The translations under genes and the position numbers were made by a program. This document shows, in pieces, positions 8,999 through 18,934 of a stretch of DNA of 64,000 nucleotides. The DNA comes from Pseudoalteromonas sp. R3 (GTDB lineage: Bacteria > Pseudomonadota > Gammaproteobacteria > Enterobacterales > Alteromonadaceae): positions 744,001 through 808,000 of the forward strand of contig NZ_CP034834.1 of NCBI RefSeq assembly GCF_004014715.1, in the 5' to 3' direction. The notes beneath the pieces were generated by a model. It did no database searches. It saw only the letters and a program-made list of their open reading frames with translations, and had not been told where the DNA came from. Numbering within the stretch: the stretch's first letter is position 1; every line of letters starts with the position of its first letter.

Positions 8999-10888
8999 AT
9001 GAATTCACAAGCTATGCAGGCACCAAGCCACCCGATGAAGCGTGTTGCGGTCATTGGCGCAGGGTTATCTGGCCTGGTAACCACCAAAGAACTGATAGAT
9101 CAAAGCCACACTGTGGTGTGTTTTGAGCGCAGTGATGACATTGGTGGCGCCTTTTATAACAAAGAAAACGAAGGTGGGATCTATAACGACATCCACCTGA
9201 CGGTTTCTAACTTTTTTATGGCGTTTTCCTCATTTGCGCCAAGAGAAAAGAATCGCAAGTACTGGACTGCCAGTGAATATATCGAGTATCTGCAAGACTT
9301 TACCGAGCATTTCAGACTAAGAAAGTTCATCCGTTTTAACACTGTCATTGAGTCTGTTGAGCCAGTTGGCACACAAAAATGGCGGGTGACTTATCTTAAA
9401 AACGGTGAACGTAAAGACGAGTTGTTTGATTCTGTTGCGGTGTGCAGTGGCAAGTTTCGCAACCCGTTATTGCCCTCTGTTCCCAACATGGAGCAGTTTA
9501 AGGGGACTATTCACCATAGTTTTGATTTCAAAGAAGCGTCAAAATTTAAGGGTAAAAAGGTGGTCTGCCTGGGGCTGGGAGAGTCTGGCTCTGACGTGGT
9601 GCACCAAATTGCGCAAGTTGCGCAAGAGACTCATCTGGTGGTTAAGCGCCCCAAGAGTATTATTGCCCGGGTGATTCTGGGTGATACCGGAGACTCCAGA
9701 ACCACACGAGCTGCGCATTACTCTTTTTTGGTTAACCATTCGCTTTTTGAGGCCACACTGAAGAAACGGATTATGAATAAAGGCTTGAAGGTAAATGAGC
9801 AGAAACGTCAGCGACCTTTAAGCGCATTTTGGATGTGGAAGTTTCTGGTTAAATACGGCCTGCACGGCGAATTCAGTAATAAGAATGATATCTGGTTGCA
9901 GGATCTGGAAACCGGGCAAACCCAGCTGCATTTGTTCTCTGTAAAGCGTTTTGCTGAGAATGGTGTTTATCTTCACGATGGTCAGTTTATTGAATGTACC
10001 GATGTGATGATGTCGACCGGCTATGAGACGCAGTTTGACATGATCCACCACAGCGCAGCACAAGATGCGGCGAAGAATATCCGCTCTAACTTTTTACACA
10101 TGATCCACCCGACATTACGAGACAGCTTAGTCTGGATTGGATTTACCCGTCCGGATGTGGGGGGCGTTCCGACCATTGCCGAGTTACAGGCGCGTTTATA
10201 TGCCCGGGTTTTAGCGGGTAAAACTGAGCTGGCTGATTCGCACACGCTGCAACGGCGCATTGAGGAATATCAGCAGGAATGTCGGGAGCAATTCTGTCTG
10301 GAGCCAGACCGTTCAGAAAATGTGCGTTACTACCGATTTACCGGTGAGCTGGCCCGAACGCTGGGCGTAGAGCCTAAATGGTATCACTTGTTGCCAGACC
10401 CCAGGCTGATCTTCAACTTTTATCATGGCAGCTTAGTCGCCGCGCAATTTAGATTAAGCGGGCCGGGTAAAGATCCTGAGGCGGCCAAGGCGATGATCCG
10501 CCGAGTCGGTCTGATGCAGGTACCCACCTGGCATAAATTCTTTTTCTTTGGCCTAACCAGTGCTTTGAGTTTAATAGCACCTGTGGTGCGTAAGGTCGTA
10601 AAGATGTTGAAAATGCAAGAGCACAACTGGAATGACTACAAACAATATCAAAGTGTGGCAGATATCCTTGCGCATCAATGGCCATCGGGGCAGGCTTTCC
10701 CGTTGAGTAAGACTGACACTTTGGCTGAACTGTTTAGCCAGGCCTATGAATATGAAGGGTTTAAGTTCTTCTTACATTCTGAGTATGAGGTGCCCTTGCG
10801 GTTGCTTTCACCCTCTGCGTCCATTAAAGATATTGATGATTTTTTGCGCTTTCAGGAAGGCGCAGCGCCACTGGAGGAAAAGACTTAA
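8999..10888 (+). CDS. Flavin-containing monooxygenase-like NAD(P)/FAD oxidoreductase
   Basis: A 629-residue FAD-dependent monooxygenase. The FAD Rossmann motif VAVIGAGLSGL lies at the N-terminus, the second (NADPH) Rossmann motif CLGLGESGSDV in the middle, and between them the FMO-type signature FKGTIHHSFDF. Known relatives oxygenate N or S atoms or perform Baeyer-Villiger insertions. At 629 residues it is longer than a usual bacterial FMO (about 450-500), with an extra C-terminal region of unknown role that includes a hydrophobic stretch (FFFGLTSALSLIAPVV). I use ATG 8999, preceded by gggag; a GTG at 8984 is an alternative. It is the last gene of the cluster, closed by the terminator at 10932. 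Confidence 0.85.
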   Translation: MNSQAMQAPSHPMKRVAVIGAGLSGLVTTKELIDQSHTVVCFERSDDIGGAFYNKENEGGIYNDIHLTVSNFFMAFSSFAPREKNRKYWTASEYIEYLQDFTEHFRLRKFIRFNTVIESVEPVGTQKWRVTYLKNGERKDELFDSVAVCSGKFRNPLLPSVPNMEQFKGTIHHSFDFKEASKFKGKKVVCLGLGESGSDVVHQIAQVAQETHLVVKRPKSIIARVILGDTGDSRTTRAAHYSFLVNHSLFEATLKKRIMNKGLKVNEQKRQRPLSAFWMWKFLVKYGLHGEFSNKNDIWLQDLETGQTQLHLFSVKRFAENGVYLHDGQFIECTDVMMSTGYETQFDMIHHSAAQDAAKNIRSNFLHMIHPTLRDSLVWIGFTRPDVGGVPTIAELQARLYARVLAGKTELADSHTLQRRIEEYQQECREQFCLEPDRSENVRYYRFTGELARTLGVEPKWYHLLPDPRLIFNFYHGSLVAAQFRLSGPGKDPEAAKAMIRRVGLMQVPTWHKFFFFGLTSALSLIAPVVRKVVKMLKMQEHNWNDYKQYQSVADILAHQWPSGQAFPLSKTDTLAELFSQAYEYEGFKFFLHSEYEVPLRLLSPSASIKDIDDFLRFQEGAAPLEEKT

Positions 10889-10931
10889 TTTTTTGAATGC
10901 TGGACGTAGCTGTGACACTACTGCCCGTAGC

Positions 10932-10968
10932 AAAGCCATGCCTGTTTAACTGCGCATGGCTTTTTTTG
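10932..10968 (+). terminator. Rho-independent terminator after the oxygenase/FMO operon
   Basis: A 10-bp perfect stem (AAAGCCATGC at 10932-10941 with GCATGGCTTT at 10954-10963) and a 12-base loop are followed by a run of T to 10967. It lies 43 bases after the monooxygenase stop and marks the end of the 4.6-10.9 kb operon. Confidence 0.9.
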
Positions 10969-11033
10969 TTTGGGTACCAGTATTGATTGCTGAGAAAGTT
11001 GAGCTGCAGATACGTTTTCTACTGTATTGACAT

Positions 11034-11726
11034 TCAGCCTGGTGGCAGCTCAAACCACAATGCCTCAAGTGGCGCTGTTGCAGTCACTGTAGCGGCTTCC
11101 CGTGCAGTCAGGCCCATCGCATCGCCAGGTTCTAGCCTTATTTCAGCAATTTGGGCTGAACCTTCAACTAGGTGTAGATAGCCCCAGCGATTATGTGTGT
11201 TCAGTGTGTACGTCTCACCTTTTGAGAGCCTAAGACGATGCAGACTGGCATCCTGATGAATGACCAGTGAACCGTGCTGGCCATCGGGAGTTGCAAGCGG
11301 TGTAAGCGGACCGTCTTGTTTGATATTGGCCTGCGCGTAACCGGGATTGAGCCCTTTAGCATTCGGGCGGATCCAGATCTGTAGAAAGCGAGTCTGTTCC
11401 GTGGCAGAGTGATTGTATTCAGAGTGCGTTATCCCCGTGCCTGCGCTCATCAACTGGACGTCGCCAGCTGGAATGATATGGTGGTTCCCTCGGCTGTCTC
11501 TGTGTTCCAGTGCGCCTTGTATGACATAAGAGATGATCTCCATATCACGGTGACCATGTGTATCAAAACCCTTACCTGGTGCGACCGTATCATCATTGAT
11601 AACGCGTAATACGGAAAACCCCATATGCTTGGGATCGTAGTAGTGGCCAAAAGAAAATGTATGCTGGCTATGCAACCAACCCATATGAACCTGGCCCCGT
11701 TCTGAGGCGCGTCGTATTGATGGCAT
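11034..11726 (-). CDS. Pirin family protein
   Basis: A 230-residue bicupin of the pirin family. The four metal ligands line up with those of characterised pirins: H57 and H59 (FDTHGHRDMEI), H101 and E103 (GTGITHSEYN). Some bacterial pirins have quercetin 2,3-dioxygenase activity and others modulate enzymes or transcription; which applies here is unknown. The C-terminal cupin ends in the short ALWFELPPG. It is transcribed against the oxygenase operon and has its own promoter region, divergent from the unknown gene at 11918. Full length for the family. Confidence 0.93.
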   Translation of the reverse strand: MPSIRRASERGQVHMGWLHSQHTFSFGHYYDPKHMGFSVLRVINDDTVAPGKGFDTHGHRDMEIISYVIQGALEHRDSRGNHHIIPAGDVQLMSAGTGITHSEYNHSATEQTRFLQIWIRPNAKGLNPGYAQANIKQDGPLTPLATPDGQHGSLVIHQDASLHRLRLSKGETYTLNTHNRWGYLHLVEGSAQIAEIRLEPGDAMGLTAREAATVTATAPLEALWFELPPG

Positions 11727-11917
11727 AAGTTTTATCTCTGAAAGTGGAATACCATGACTGTAATGTTTAGTTAAGTAGAATAAAATGCGTCATTATCGGC
11801 ACTTTTATTCTGTTTTAAAGAATGAATATGTTGCAACTCATTGCGTGCCTTAGTGGATGTATATGCTAGAGTTATAGAGTTCGAAATAAGCCTGTGAATT
11901 CAGTTTCAGGGAGTGTT

Positions 11918-12730
11918 ATGTCGTCTTTAAAGCAGTTTATTCCATCACCCGTAATTGCCGTTGCTGCGGCTTACCAGACGCACCTTGGCGGTATTGATGT
12001 CTTTATCTGTTTTGCTCAGATAGATGAAGATAACCAGCTGCTGCTCGAGCTGCGAGAAAGCCATCAGTTGAGTGTGGGAGATTTGGTCACTGTGCATTTG
12101 GATAACCGCACCGGCGTGAGTGAATATGATGCTGAGCTGAGTGTCTATCGTTTATCCTATAAGGGGCGAGTAACAGCATTGAATAATACTGAGGTCACCA
12201 TAGCGCCGCTTGAGTACCTGGTTTATTATGGGATTTCGGTAGCGCTGGAATATCGGGCGCCGGGTTATGAATTCCCGGAAGATCCGCGTGTGCAAAACCC
12301 CTTGCCCTGCACACCTTTAACCGCAACGCCTGTGATGGATGAAGAAGAGCATGACAACAAAGTTGGCGTGCTGATCACCAAAGCACAGTCGCAACCACAC
12401 ACTACCGTGATGGCGTTTTTATCCAGCACCGATGACGATATCTTTTTTATCACTTTGCCACAAACCTTTAAATCCAGCCTGATGAAGCGGGATAACCAGT
12501 GTTATTTTGCGATCGACAATCGTGCCAGCTTTACCTTTGAAAACTATGTCGAGTGGAACTATTCCATTATTACCGGGCGGGTGCATCAAATAGCCACCAA
12601 CAGTACTTTGTTTAATGAAGTGAGAGAGTTATTTATCTCTAAAAACCCCTGGGAAGTGGGCTTTTTCAGTCATCCTGACATTGAGATGTATCACCTGAAG
12701 GCAGAGAAAGTGGTATGTCCTAAGCGGTGA
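11918..12730 (+). CDS. Conserved hypothetical protein (no recognised domain)
   Basis: A 270-residue, probably cytoplasmic protein that I do not recognise. It has no signal peptide or membrane helix, is acidic, and is rich in predicted beta strand. A repeated layout is visible: an N-terminal half (about residues 10-110, FIPSPVIAVAAAY ... EYLVYYGISVALEYR) and a C-terminal half (about 150-260) each read like a small beta-barrel, and DNRTGVSEYDAELSVYR is mildly reminiscent of PilZ-like barrels, but the RxxxR motif for c-di-GMP is absent. Start chosen at ATG 11918 because of the ggag at 11910-11913. It stands alone before the repeat array. Confidence 0.7.
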   Translation: MSSLKQFIPSPVIAVAAAYQTHLGGIDVFICFAQIDEDNQLLLELRESHQLSVGDLVTVHLDNRTGVSEYDAELSVYRLSYKGRVTALNNTEVTIAPLEYLVYYGISVALEYRAPGYEFPEDPRVQNPLPCTPLTATPVMDEEEHDNKVGVLITKAQSQPHTTVMAFLSSTDDDIFFITLPQTFKSSLMKRDNQCYFAIDNRASFTFENYVEWNYSIITGRVHQIATNSTLFNEVRELFISKNPWEVGFFSHPDIEMYHLKAEKVVCPKR

Positions 12731-12900
12731 TGTTACCTGTTTGACTTGCTTTGTTCTCGGGCTCTGGGCCGGTATGATGCTGAGGAGTCGCGTGGTAGGC
12801 CGTTGTCTGATCTAAATTCTGTTCTGGCGGGGGTCTGGTTGCAAAGCACATCCTCTTTTCGAGTTTCTTATGAGCCAACACAAACCTGACCCTTTTCATC

Positions 12901-12931
12901 CGTCATCCCGTGCTCGACACGGGATCTTGCC
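12901..12931. repeat. Single REP-like hairpin unit
   Basis: The sequence GTCATCCCGTGCTCGACA followed by CGGGATC forms the same ATCCCG/CGGGAT hairpin type as the repeat families at 12969, 48828, 52153 and 52885. It lies just upstream of the six-copy array and is a diverged copy. Confidence 0.65.
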
Positions 12932-12968
12932 GAAGAGCACGCCGTTGATGGTGCATTTCCCGAGCTAA

Positions 12969-13380
12969 CAGTCGTCTGTAGGTAGATACCGGCTCAAGGC
13001 CGGCATGACGGGGGAGTGTGCGCATTGTCTGGCATATCAGTCGTCTGTAAATAGATACCGGCTCAAGGCCGGTATGACGGGGAGAGTGTACATTGTCTGG
13101 CATAACAGTCGTCTGTAAATAGATACCGGCTCAAGGCCAGCATGACGGGGAGAGTGTAAATTGTCTGGCATAGCAGTCGTCTGTACATAGATACCGGCTC
13201 AAGGCCGGCATGACGCAGGGGAGTGTGCGTATTGTCTGGCATATCAGTCGTCTGTAAATAGATACCGGCTCAAGGCCGGCATGACGGGGGGAGAGTGCGC
13301 ATTGTCTGGCATAGCAGTCGTCTGTAAATAGATACCGGCTCAAGGCCGATATGACGCAGAAGAGAGGTATGCATGTGAGG
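12969..13380 (-). repeat. Six tandem REP-like hairpin repeats, 68-71 bp period
   Basis: Six direct copies begin at 12969, 13038, 13106, 13174, 13245 and 13315, each starting CAGTCGTCTGTA and containing ATACCGGCTCAAGGCCGG then TATGAC/CATGAC. The CCGGC/GCCGG arms make a hairpin. Read on the minus strand the core is GTCATGCCGGCCTTGAGCCG, which matches the GTCATCCCGG...GAGCCGGGATCTA core of the plus-strand array at 48828, so both are the same dispersed family. The unit spacing varies through small changes in a G-rich stretch. No protein is encoded. The whole gap from 12731 to 13715 holds only this array, the unit at 12901 and an unremarkable 330-bp leader before the next operon. Confidence 0.9.
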
Positions 13381-13715
13381 AGCTTGTGCCGAGCCGCAAG
13401 AGGAGATTTGGTTTTAAAAACAGCCAGTCTATTTGCATCATTGGCAAACTTTTGAGTGTAAATGTTGACTCATGTCATACAGAGCAACACGCTTTTCCTG
13501 CTCAGCGTCATGGAGGGATTTACCGCCCAATGTTAAGCAAAAAAGTCCATGTTAATAGTATTGAAATGGGCTGTTTTCTCATTAGTTAGAATAACCATTG
13601 CTCAGTGTTCATTGTGCTCTCGTAACCATTCATCACTTTTCCATAAGCGATTTTATCCAATAATTATAATAACTTGCAGGCCATCAAAGCAAAGCAACAT
13701 AATGGGTGGCCGGAT

Positions 13716-14324
13716 ATGGAACAGCAATTTAAAGATCGCAGAGCAGAACTTTTGGTACAAAAAATGCGCCGTACCGAGCGCTTTATGAATCATCAAGGGC
13801 TTGAAAAGACAGCGGTGTCATTTGGCGATGAGCAGCTTGAGTTTATTGAGCATGCTATGGTCGACGGTCTTAATGAAGACACCATACGCACCATCGACTT
13901 TCACCGTCGTTGTCTGGCTGCGGGCATCGACAATGGTCGTCATTACTGGTGTTTTAAGCAGGACGAGCAATTGGTGGGTATGTCTGGCTATCATTATCGG
14001 TTATGGGACCCAAAAAGTATTGTCTGGGGTGGCTGGTTTGTTGCCGACCAGAATGTGTCGCCTCTGGTAAAAATGGCGATGCTGCTTGATACGCTCAAGG
14101 TATTGCTGGAAGAGACTAACTACGAAGAGTTATACATCGAGGTCTTCGCCGATACTGAGCAGTCAAATATTCTCAATATCTATCATTCTTTACAGTTCAC
14201 TTCGCTTGGGCGTTTTGAAAGTTTCTACGGGCCGAAGCAGGATATGGTGGTGATGAAGCTGGAGCTGGCTGAGGTCAGGGCGCTGTGGTTAAACACCACT
14301 CGTCCACTTGAGCGAGTGCAGTAG
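13716..14324 (+). CDS. GNAT-family N-acetyltransferase-like protein, first gene of the NRPS/radical SAM operon
   Basis: A 202-residue protein with a GNAT-like fold pattern: beta strands HYWCFKQDEQLVGMSGYHYR around residues 77-96, WGGWFVADQ, a long helix (VKMAMLLDTLKVLLEET) and the late ADTEQSNILNIYHSLQFTSLGRF, equivalent to the N-x-x-A-x-x-x-Y-x-x-x-G-F motif of acetyltransferases. It would transfer an acetyl or acyl group to an amine on a small molecule or protein. ATG 13716 is used; a TTG 42 bases upstream lacks a better ribosome site. The next gene begins one base after the stop, so it heads the eight-gene operon and may acylate the pathway product (inference). Confidence 0.75.
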   Translation: MEQQFKDRRAELLVQKMRRTERFMNHQGLEKTAVSFGDEQLEFIEHAMVDGLNEDTIRTIDFHRRCLAAGIDNGRHYWCFKQDEQLVGMSGYHYRLWDPKSIVWGGWFVADQNVSPLVKMAMLLDTLKVLLEETNYEELYIEVFADTEQSNILNIYHSLQFTSLGRFESFYGPKQDMVVMKLELAEVRALWLNTTRPLERVQ

Positions 14325-14325
14325 C

Positions 14326-15425
14326 ATGTTGCTTTTGTATGTTGAATCCGGTGCGGGCTCGCGAGCACTGGCGCTGGCGCTGGCGAACAGCTTTCGTCAG
14401 CAAGGTGAACAGGTCGAGCTGATGTCAGTATCTGAGCTGTTACCACCGTGGTTATCCGACATACTATTTGGCCAATACTATGAGTGGTGTATGTCGGGCA
14501 AGCAACATCACAGTAAGTTGTATGCTAGTCGCTGGTTTTACCCGTTTCTCTATCGGTTGTTACCTATGTGGCTGGCGTTCAAGGGTAATAATAAGCTTAG
14601 CGAAGCCAAAGCGGTGCTCCGTCGTCACAATAAAGTAGTGGCATGTAGTTACTATGGCGCTTTTTTTGCCCGCTATTTTGCCAGACTGGCAGGACACGAG
14701 ATTGAGATCAGTGGCGTGCTGGGCGACTATCAGATTTCCAACGGCTGGCGTACCCTTTAACACGCCTGTTTATTTCGCACCAGTATGATCATCCGGTACT
14801 GGACTGGCATCGCGCCAGAGGTACCCGTATTTTACCTCTGGGTATCCCCACCGAGGGCTCGCAGGGTGTAACTATTTCACCTAAAACTGCAGTCCAGGCT
14901 TGTGGCTCGAGACTCAGTGTTTTGTTGTGTGGCGGCGGCTGGGGGCTGGGCATTTCTGCCTCTACGGTTGCGCTGCTGCTGACACAAGCGCAGTTTGGAA
15001 AAGTCACTGTCATTTGTGGTCAGAATGTGGCGCTGTATGAACAGCTGAAAACACGTTTTAGCAATGATATTGCACAACAGCGACTGGCGCTTACCGGGTT
15101 TGTGTCTGATATGCAGTCATTTTATGCGCAAGCCGACATCATTATCACAAAAGCAGGAGGTCTGACGCTGACAGAGGCGGCGCTGACTAATACCTGTCTG
15201 ATCATTCATGGCGCTTTACCCGGGCAGGAACAACACAACCGTGCGGTATTTGTGGCGCAGGGCGCTGCGTTGAACGCCGAGTGTGAGCAGGAGTTGAGTG
15301 AGTTGCTAAGTCGCTTACAGACATCCGCCGAGCTGCGCAGGCAGACGGCCATGCAGGCTGCCTCTTTGGTTAATGCCAAAGCATCACAACAGATTTGTCA
15401 TCATTTACTCGCAAGTAGCAAATAA
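14326..15425 (+). CDS. MGDG-synthase/MurG-like glycosyltransferase, frameshifted (one missing base near 14751)
   Basis: Two frames form one protein of about 366 residues. The first (from ATG 14326) has the N-terminal nucleotide-sugar-transferase start LLLYVESGAGSRALALAL; it stops early at 14758-14760 after NGWRTL. One extra base at about 14751 continues it as NGWRYPLTRLFISHQYDHP and into the second frame. The C-terminal half shows LLCGGGWGLGIS and ITKAGGLTLTEAAL, equivalent to the UDP-sugar-binding loops of monogalactosyldiacylglycerol synthase and MurG (GT28, GT-B fold). It would transfer a sugar from a UDP donor to a lipid or small-molecule acceptor. The total (1100 bases) is restored to a multiple of three by one base. 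Confidence 0.8.
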
Positions 15426-15442
15426 TATTGTAGGAGTCGACT

Positions 15443-16615
15443 ATGTGGACTAAAAAAGCCACGCAACTAGCGGTCAGCGAATTACCGCAAGCACATCAGA
15501 ACTTTATGGCCAGAAATCCGGGCTTTACCGCTCATCATCAGGCCAGTACCGAGCGTGTGGCTAATGCCCTCAGACGCTATGCCGCGAGCGGAAAAATTGA
15601 AGCAGATAATATCTGTAAGCTGGTAATTAAAATGACCAGTAGCTGCAACCTGCGTTGTGAACAATGTTTTCAATGGCGTGAAACCGGTTTTCACCATGGC
15701 CTGGATCCCACCGCGATTCCCTATGATCAGAGTGGGCACCTGTTTGATTTTGTGGAGCGCCAGCGCTGCGACATTATATTAACCGGGGGTGAGCCCACCT
15801 TACACCCCGACTTTCCAAAGTTTCTCAGCCGCCTGGCTGAAGCCGGGTGTTTTATCTACATCTGTACCAACGGTCTGATGATTAAACGCCACTTTGAAGT
15901 ACTCAGTAAGTATCACGACCAGCTGGCTTTTTTAATCTCTATTGACGGTCCAAAGGACATTCATGACTCGATCCGGGGAAAAGGCACTTATAACAAAACA
16001 ATGGCGGGTATTAAGCTGCTGGCTGAGGGCAAAAAGGAAGGTAAACAATGGCTGATTGGGGTGGAAAACACCATGATGGCCAAGAACCTGGACAGAGCGA
16101 CAGAGTTACTGAATGAGTGCGAGCAAGCGGGTGTTGACTGGATGATCTACAACCACCTGTGGGTGGTGGATATGATGGCGCGCAGTGAATATCATCGTTT
16201 TTGTGAGGACTATGACACAGTGCCAAATTCCTATACCGGATTCGATATGGGAGATTTTCGCCCGGATTACATTGAGAAGGTAATCGAGACCATAGATACA
16301 CTACGTGCTTATCCCGCGCAGATCCCGGTGCTATTTGGACCAGACTATGATGCTGATGAAATTCGTCAGTACTATCGTGGCAAGATGCCGGCACGGCCTC
16401 ACTATCTCAAAATGGGCGTAAAACTGGACGTCGACATTGGCGGCAAGCTGGTGATGACCAAGCAGTTCCCGGATCTGGTTTTTGGTAATGTGCTCGACAC
16501 CCCCATTGAGGAGCTAATCGCTTCTGAACCTTATCAACGAGCGGCTAAAACAATGCGTCAGCAGAGTCTTAAAGTGCTTAATGCCTGCCCTGATGCGCAT
16601 AACTTTTTGCTCTAG
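15443..16615 (+). CDS. Radical SAM protein
   Basis: A 390-residue radical S-adenosylmethionine enzyme. The [4Fe-4S] motif CNLRCEQC places cysteines at C68, C72 and C75 (CxxxCxxC); GGEPTLHPDF follows as the SAM-binding GGEP motif and YICTNGLM and LISIDGP as later barrel strands. The C-terminal part has the G(K/N)(L/V)xDTPIEEL pattern seen in SPASM-like enzymes but retains only one Cys (NACPDAH), so no full auxiliary cluster is present. Radical SAM enzymes in such operons often modify peptides or carrier-bound amino acids. It has a good ribosome site (taggag) and sits 17 bases after the glycosyltransferase. Its substrate is unknown. Confidence 0.9.
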   Translation: MWTKKATQLAVSELPQAHQNFMARNPGFTAHHQASTERVANALRRYAASGKIEADNICKLVIKMTSSCNLRCEQCFQWRETGFHHGLDPTAIPYDQSGHLFDFVERQRCDIILTGGEPTLHPDFPKFLSRLAEAGCFIYICTNGLMIKRHFEVLSKYHDQLAFLISIDGPKDIHDSIRGKGTYNKTMAGIKLLAEGKKEGKQWLIGVENTMMAKNLDRATELLNECEQAGVDWMIYNHLWVVDMMARSEYHRFCEDYDTVPNSYTGFDMGDFRPDYIEKVIETIDTLRAYPAQIPVLFGPDYDADEIRQYYRGKMPARPHYLKMGVKLDVDIGGKLVMTKQFPDLVFGNVLDTPIEELIASEPYQRAAKTMRQQSLKVLNACPDAHNFLL

Positions 16616-16623
16616 AGGTGCCT

Positions 16624-17306
16624 ATGTTGTCAGTGATCTTGCCGGCCCACAATGAAGCAGAGGCGCTCACAATCAGTTTACCTGCACTGGTCGCTCAATT
16701 GCCCGAAAACGCAGAACTGATCGTGGTTTGTGATCGTTGCTCTGACGCAACAGCAGAGATCGCTCGCCGATATACGGCGCGGGTTTTTTCCATTACCGCG
16801 GGCAGTGCTGCGGCGGCCCGTAATTACGGTGCAGAGCAGGCAAAAGGTGAAATGTTTTTATTTCTTGATGCCGATACGGTATGCAGTGAAAACGTGCCTG
16901 AACTGGTGGGCAGCTTGCCCTGGGCACTGGCAATTCAGTGTACGGAACCGCGCCGCTACAAAGTGACAGCGGTCACTGGTTAGGTCGTTTTATTGCGGCC
17001 GACATTAACCGTTTCAATCGTCGACATCAAAGCATGGGTGGTAATTGTTTTGTCGCAGCAGGCTTATTCAGGGCTGTGGATGGCTTTAATACGCAATTAT
17101 TGCGTGGTGAGGACACCGATCTGGGTGTGCGCTGCCAGCGTCAGGGAGGACGGTATGTGTGGCTAAAAGGCGGCCATTTTGTCCATAACGAGCGCAAGTT
17201 TCGTACCCACGGCTACGTCAGATATTACTGCTCTTTGGTGCTCGGTGGTTTGCTTTGGCAGCTTTCTGAGCGGCTTTATGCCCGCAGTCTGGGAGGCCAG
17301 GCATGA
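16624..17306 (+). CDS. Family 2 glycosyltransferase, frameshifted (one missing base near 16915-16935)
   Basis: Two frames form one GT2 protein of about 227 residues. The first has LSVILPAHNEAEALTISLPAL at the N-terminus and the DxD motif FLFLDADT; it runs out at about 16980. The second, one base out of phase, continues as ALGTGNSVYGTAPLQSD and carries MGGNCFVAAGLFRAVDGFN and the catalytic-region LRGEDTDLGVRCQRQGGR. The join lies in the region of CCC at 16918-16920; 683 bases plus one is a multiple of three. GT2 enzymes transfer sugars from nucleotide-diphospho donors. Its stop overlaps the exporter's ATG (ATGA, 17303-17306). Acceptor unknown. Confidence 0.8.
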
Positions 17307-18926
17307 TAGACAAGTGCAAAGCCTTATGGCAGGTACTGTCACTCAAACTGGTGCTGTTAAGCAGCCTGAGTGCCTGTACCACCATTTTTATACTGCATAC
17401 ATTTACCATGGCACTGCAACTGGATAGCACGAATTCAGCCAACCTGATGCAAGGTGCGCTGTGGTTTGCAGTGGCTTTTTTGCGCTTTTGTTGTTGTTCA
17501 GCTCACTTTTCAGCGCAGTGTGATCCGGCTAACTGAAACCACCATCAAAAAGGTTCGGCTGGATATTCTGGACGCAGTGCGTCATGCCCGGTTGCAAATG
17601 GTTGAACAATTTGGCCAGGAGCGGATTTTGTCGGCGATTGCTTACGATGCCAATACGCTCAGCCAGCTGAATCAATTTGTTGCACTGAGTGTGGGTCACT
17701 TGTTCACTGTGCTAGCAGCACTGATCTATATGTTTGTGATTGCGCCTATGGGGGCACTTCTGGCGCTGGGGTTGATGGCCGTGGCGGTCATTGTTTATTG
17801 TTTGCGCTTTGCTGGTATCCATCAGGGGTATGAACGCGCACGCGAAGCCGAAGATAGTTTTTTTACACATCTGCACGATTTGCTGATGGGGATACGGGAG
17901 GTCAAACAAAATGCCACACGCAATGACAGCCTTTACCGAGAATACCTGAGTCGCGATGCGACCGAGGTTCAGCATAACAAAATCTTGGCCGAGTGCCGTT
18001 TTGCGCACAATCAACTGATGCTGATGGCTGCGTTATACCTGCTCGCTGCCGTGGCGGTATTTGTTGCACCGTTATGGTTTGCTTTATCACCGCAGCAAAG
18101 TATCAGTTTTGTCATCATTACCTTGTTTATCGTGAGCCCATTTCACAGCAGCATGGAGCTGTTTAGGGTGCTTAGCCAGCTTCAGGTCTCGCAAGACAAG
18201 CTGGCCGAAATTAAACAACTGGCCAGTGACGCGAGCGAAGACGACGCAGCGTTTAGTCAGGCTTCGTTTTCACATCAGCTGACACTGCAAAAGCTGACCT
18301 TTGAGTATCAGCAAGGGTTCGCTGTGGGGCCGATCAATCTGACGGTGAATCGAGGTGACATTGTGTTTATTTCCGGCGGAAATGGCTCGGGAAAAACCAC
18401 TTTTATGCGTCTGCTGAGCGGCCTGTATACGCCAAAGAGTGGACAAGTCTGGCTCGACAACGCCGCGCTGGACAAGGGGCAGTTACTCACTTATCGACAG
18501 CTCTTTGCAGGTATTTCGGCCGACAGCGTGGTATTTGCAAATCGCTATGGTCAGCCTATGGGCGAAGAAACGATTAATCAGTGGCTGGAAAGGCTCGAGC
18601 TGAGTGACAAAGTCCAGTTTCGCGAGGGGCAATTCACCAATATTCGTTTGTCTACAGGTCAGTTGAAACGCCTGGCCATGGTGCAGGCTTTAATGGAGGA
18701 GCGGCCGATTCTGGTGCTGGATGAGTTTGCTGCCAACATCGACCCACAAAGCAGGCAGGTGTTTTACCGGCAGTGGTTACCAACGCTCAAAGCCATGGGT
18801 AAAACACTGTTTGTGATCACGCATGATGAGGCTTACTTTGATTGTTGCGACTGTCATTATTTGATGCGGGACGGTCAGCTTCATCCCTATCCGGCACAGA
18901 CACTGTCATTGGTTAAATCGCACTAA
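17303..18926 (+). CDS. Cyclic-peptide-type ABC exporter (TMD-NBD fusion), frameshifted (two missing bases near 17480-17525)
   Basis: A membrane-domain/ATPase fusion of about 541 residues like SyrD-type (cyclic peptide) exporters. The first helix and part of the second (WQVLSLKLVLLSSLSACTTI, ALWFAVAF) read in one frame; the rest reads two phases back. A third frame between them gives FFALLLLFSSLFS, so two missing bases (in the TTTTTT at about 17478-17483 and near 17510-17525) rebuild one helix leading to SVIRLTETTIKKVRLDIL. The length (1624 + 2) is then a multiple of three. The ATPase has Walker A GGNGSGKTT, signature LSTGQLKRLAM and Walker B PILVLDEFAANIDP. It should export the product of this operon from the cytoplasm. 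Confidence 0.85.
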
Positions 18927-18934
18927 GGAGTGTT

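Noticed and set aside
12969..13380. Possible CRISPR array
   Set aside because: The units are nearly identical over their whole length, with no variable spacers, and have REP-type hairpins; no cas genes are nearby.
14922..15425. Separate short glycosyltransferase gene
   Set aside because: It is the C-terminal half of the frame begun at 14326; reading continues upstream in the same frame to the frameshift at 14751.
16938..17306. Separate short GT2 gene
   Set aside because: The sequence before its GTG is also coding in the same frame and joins to the N-terminal GT2 half through one missing base.
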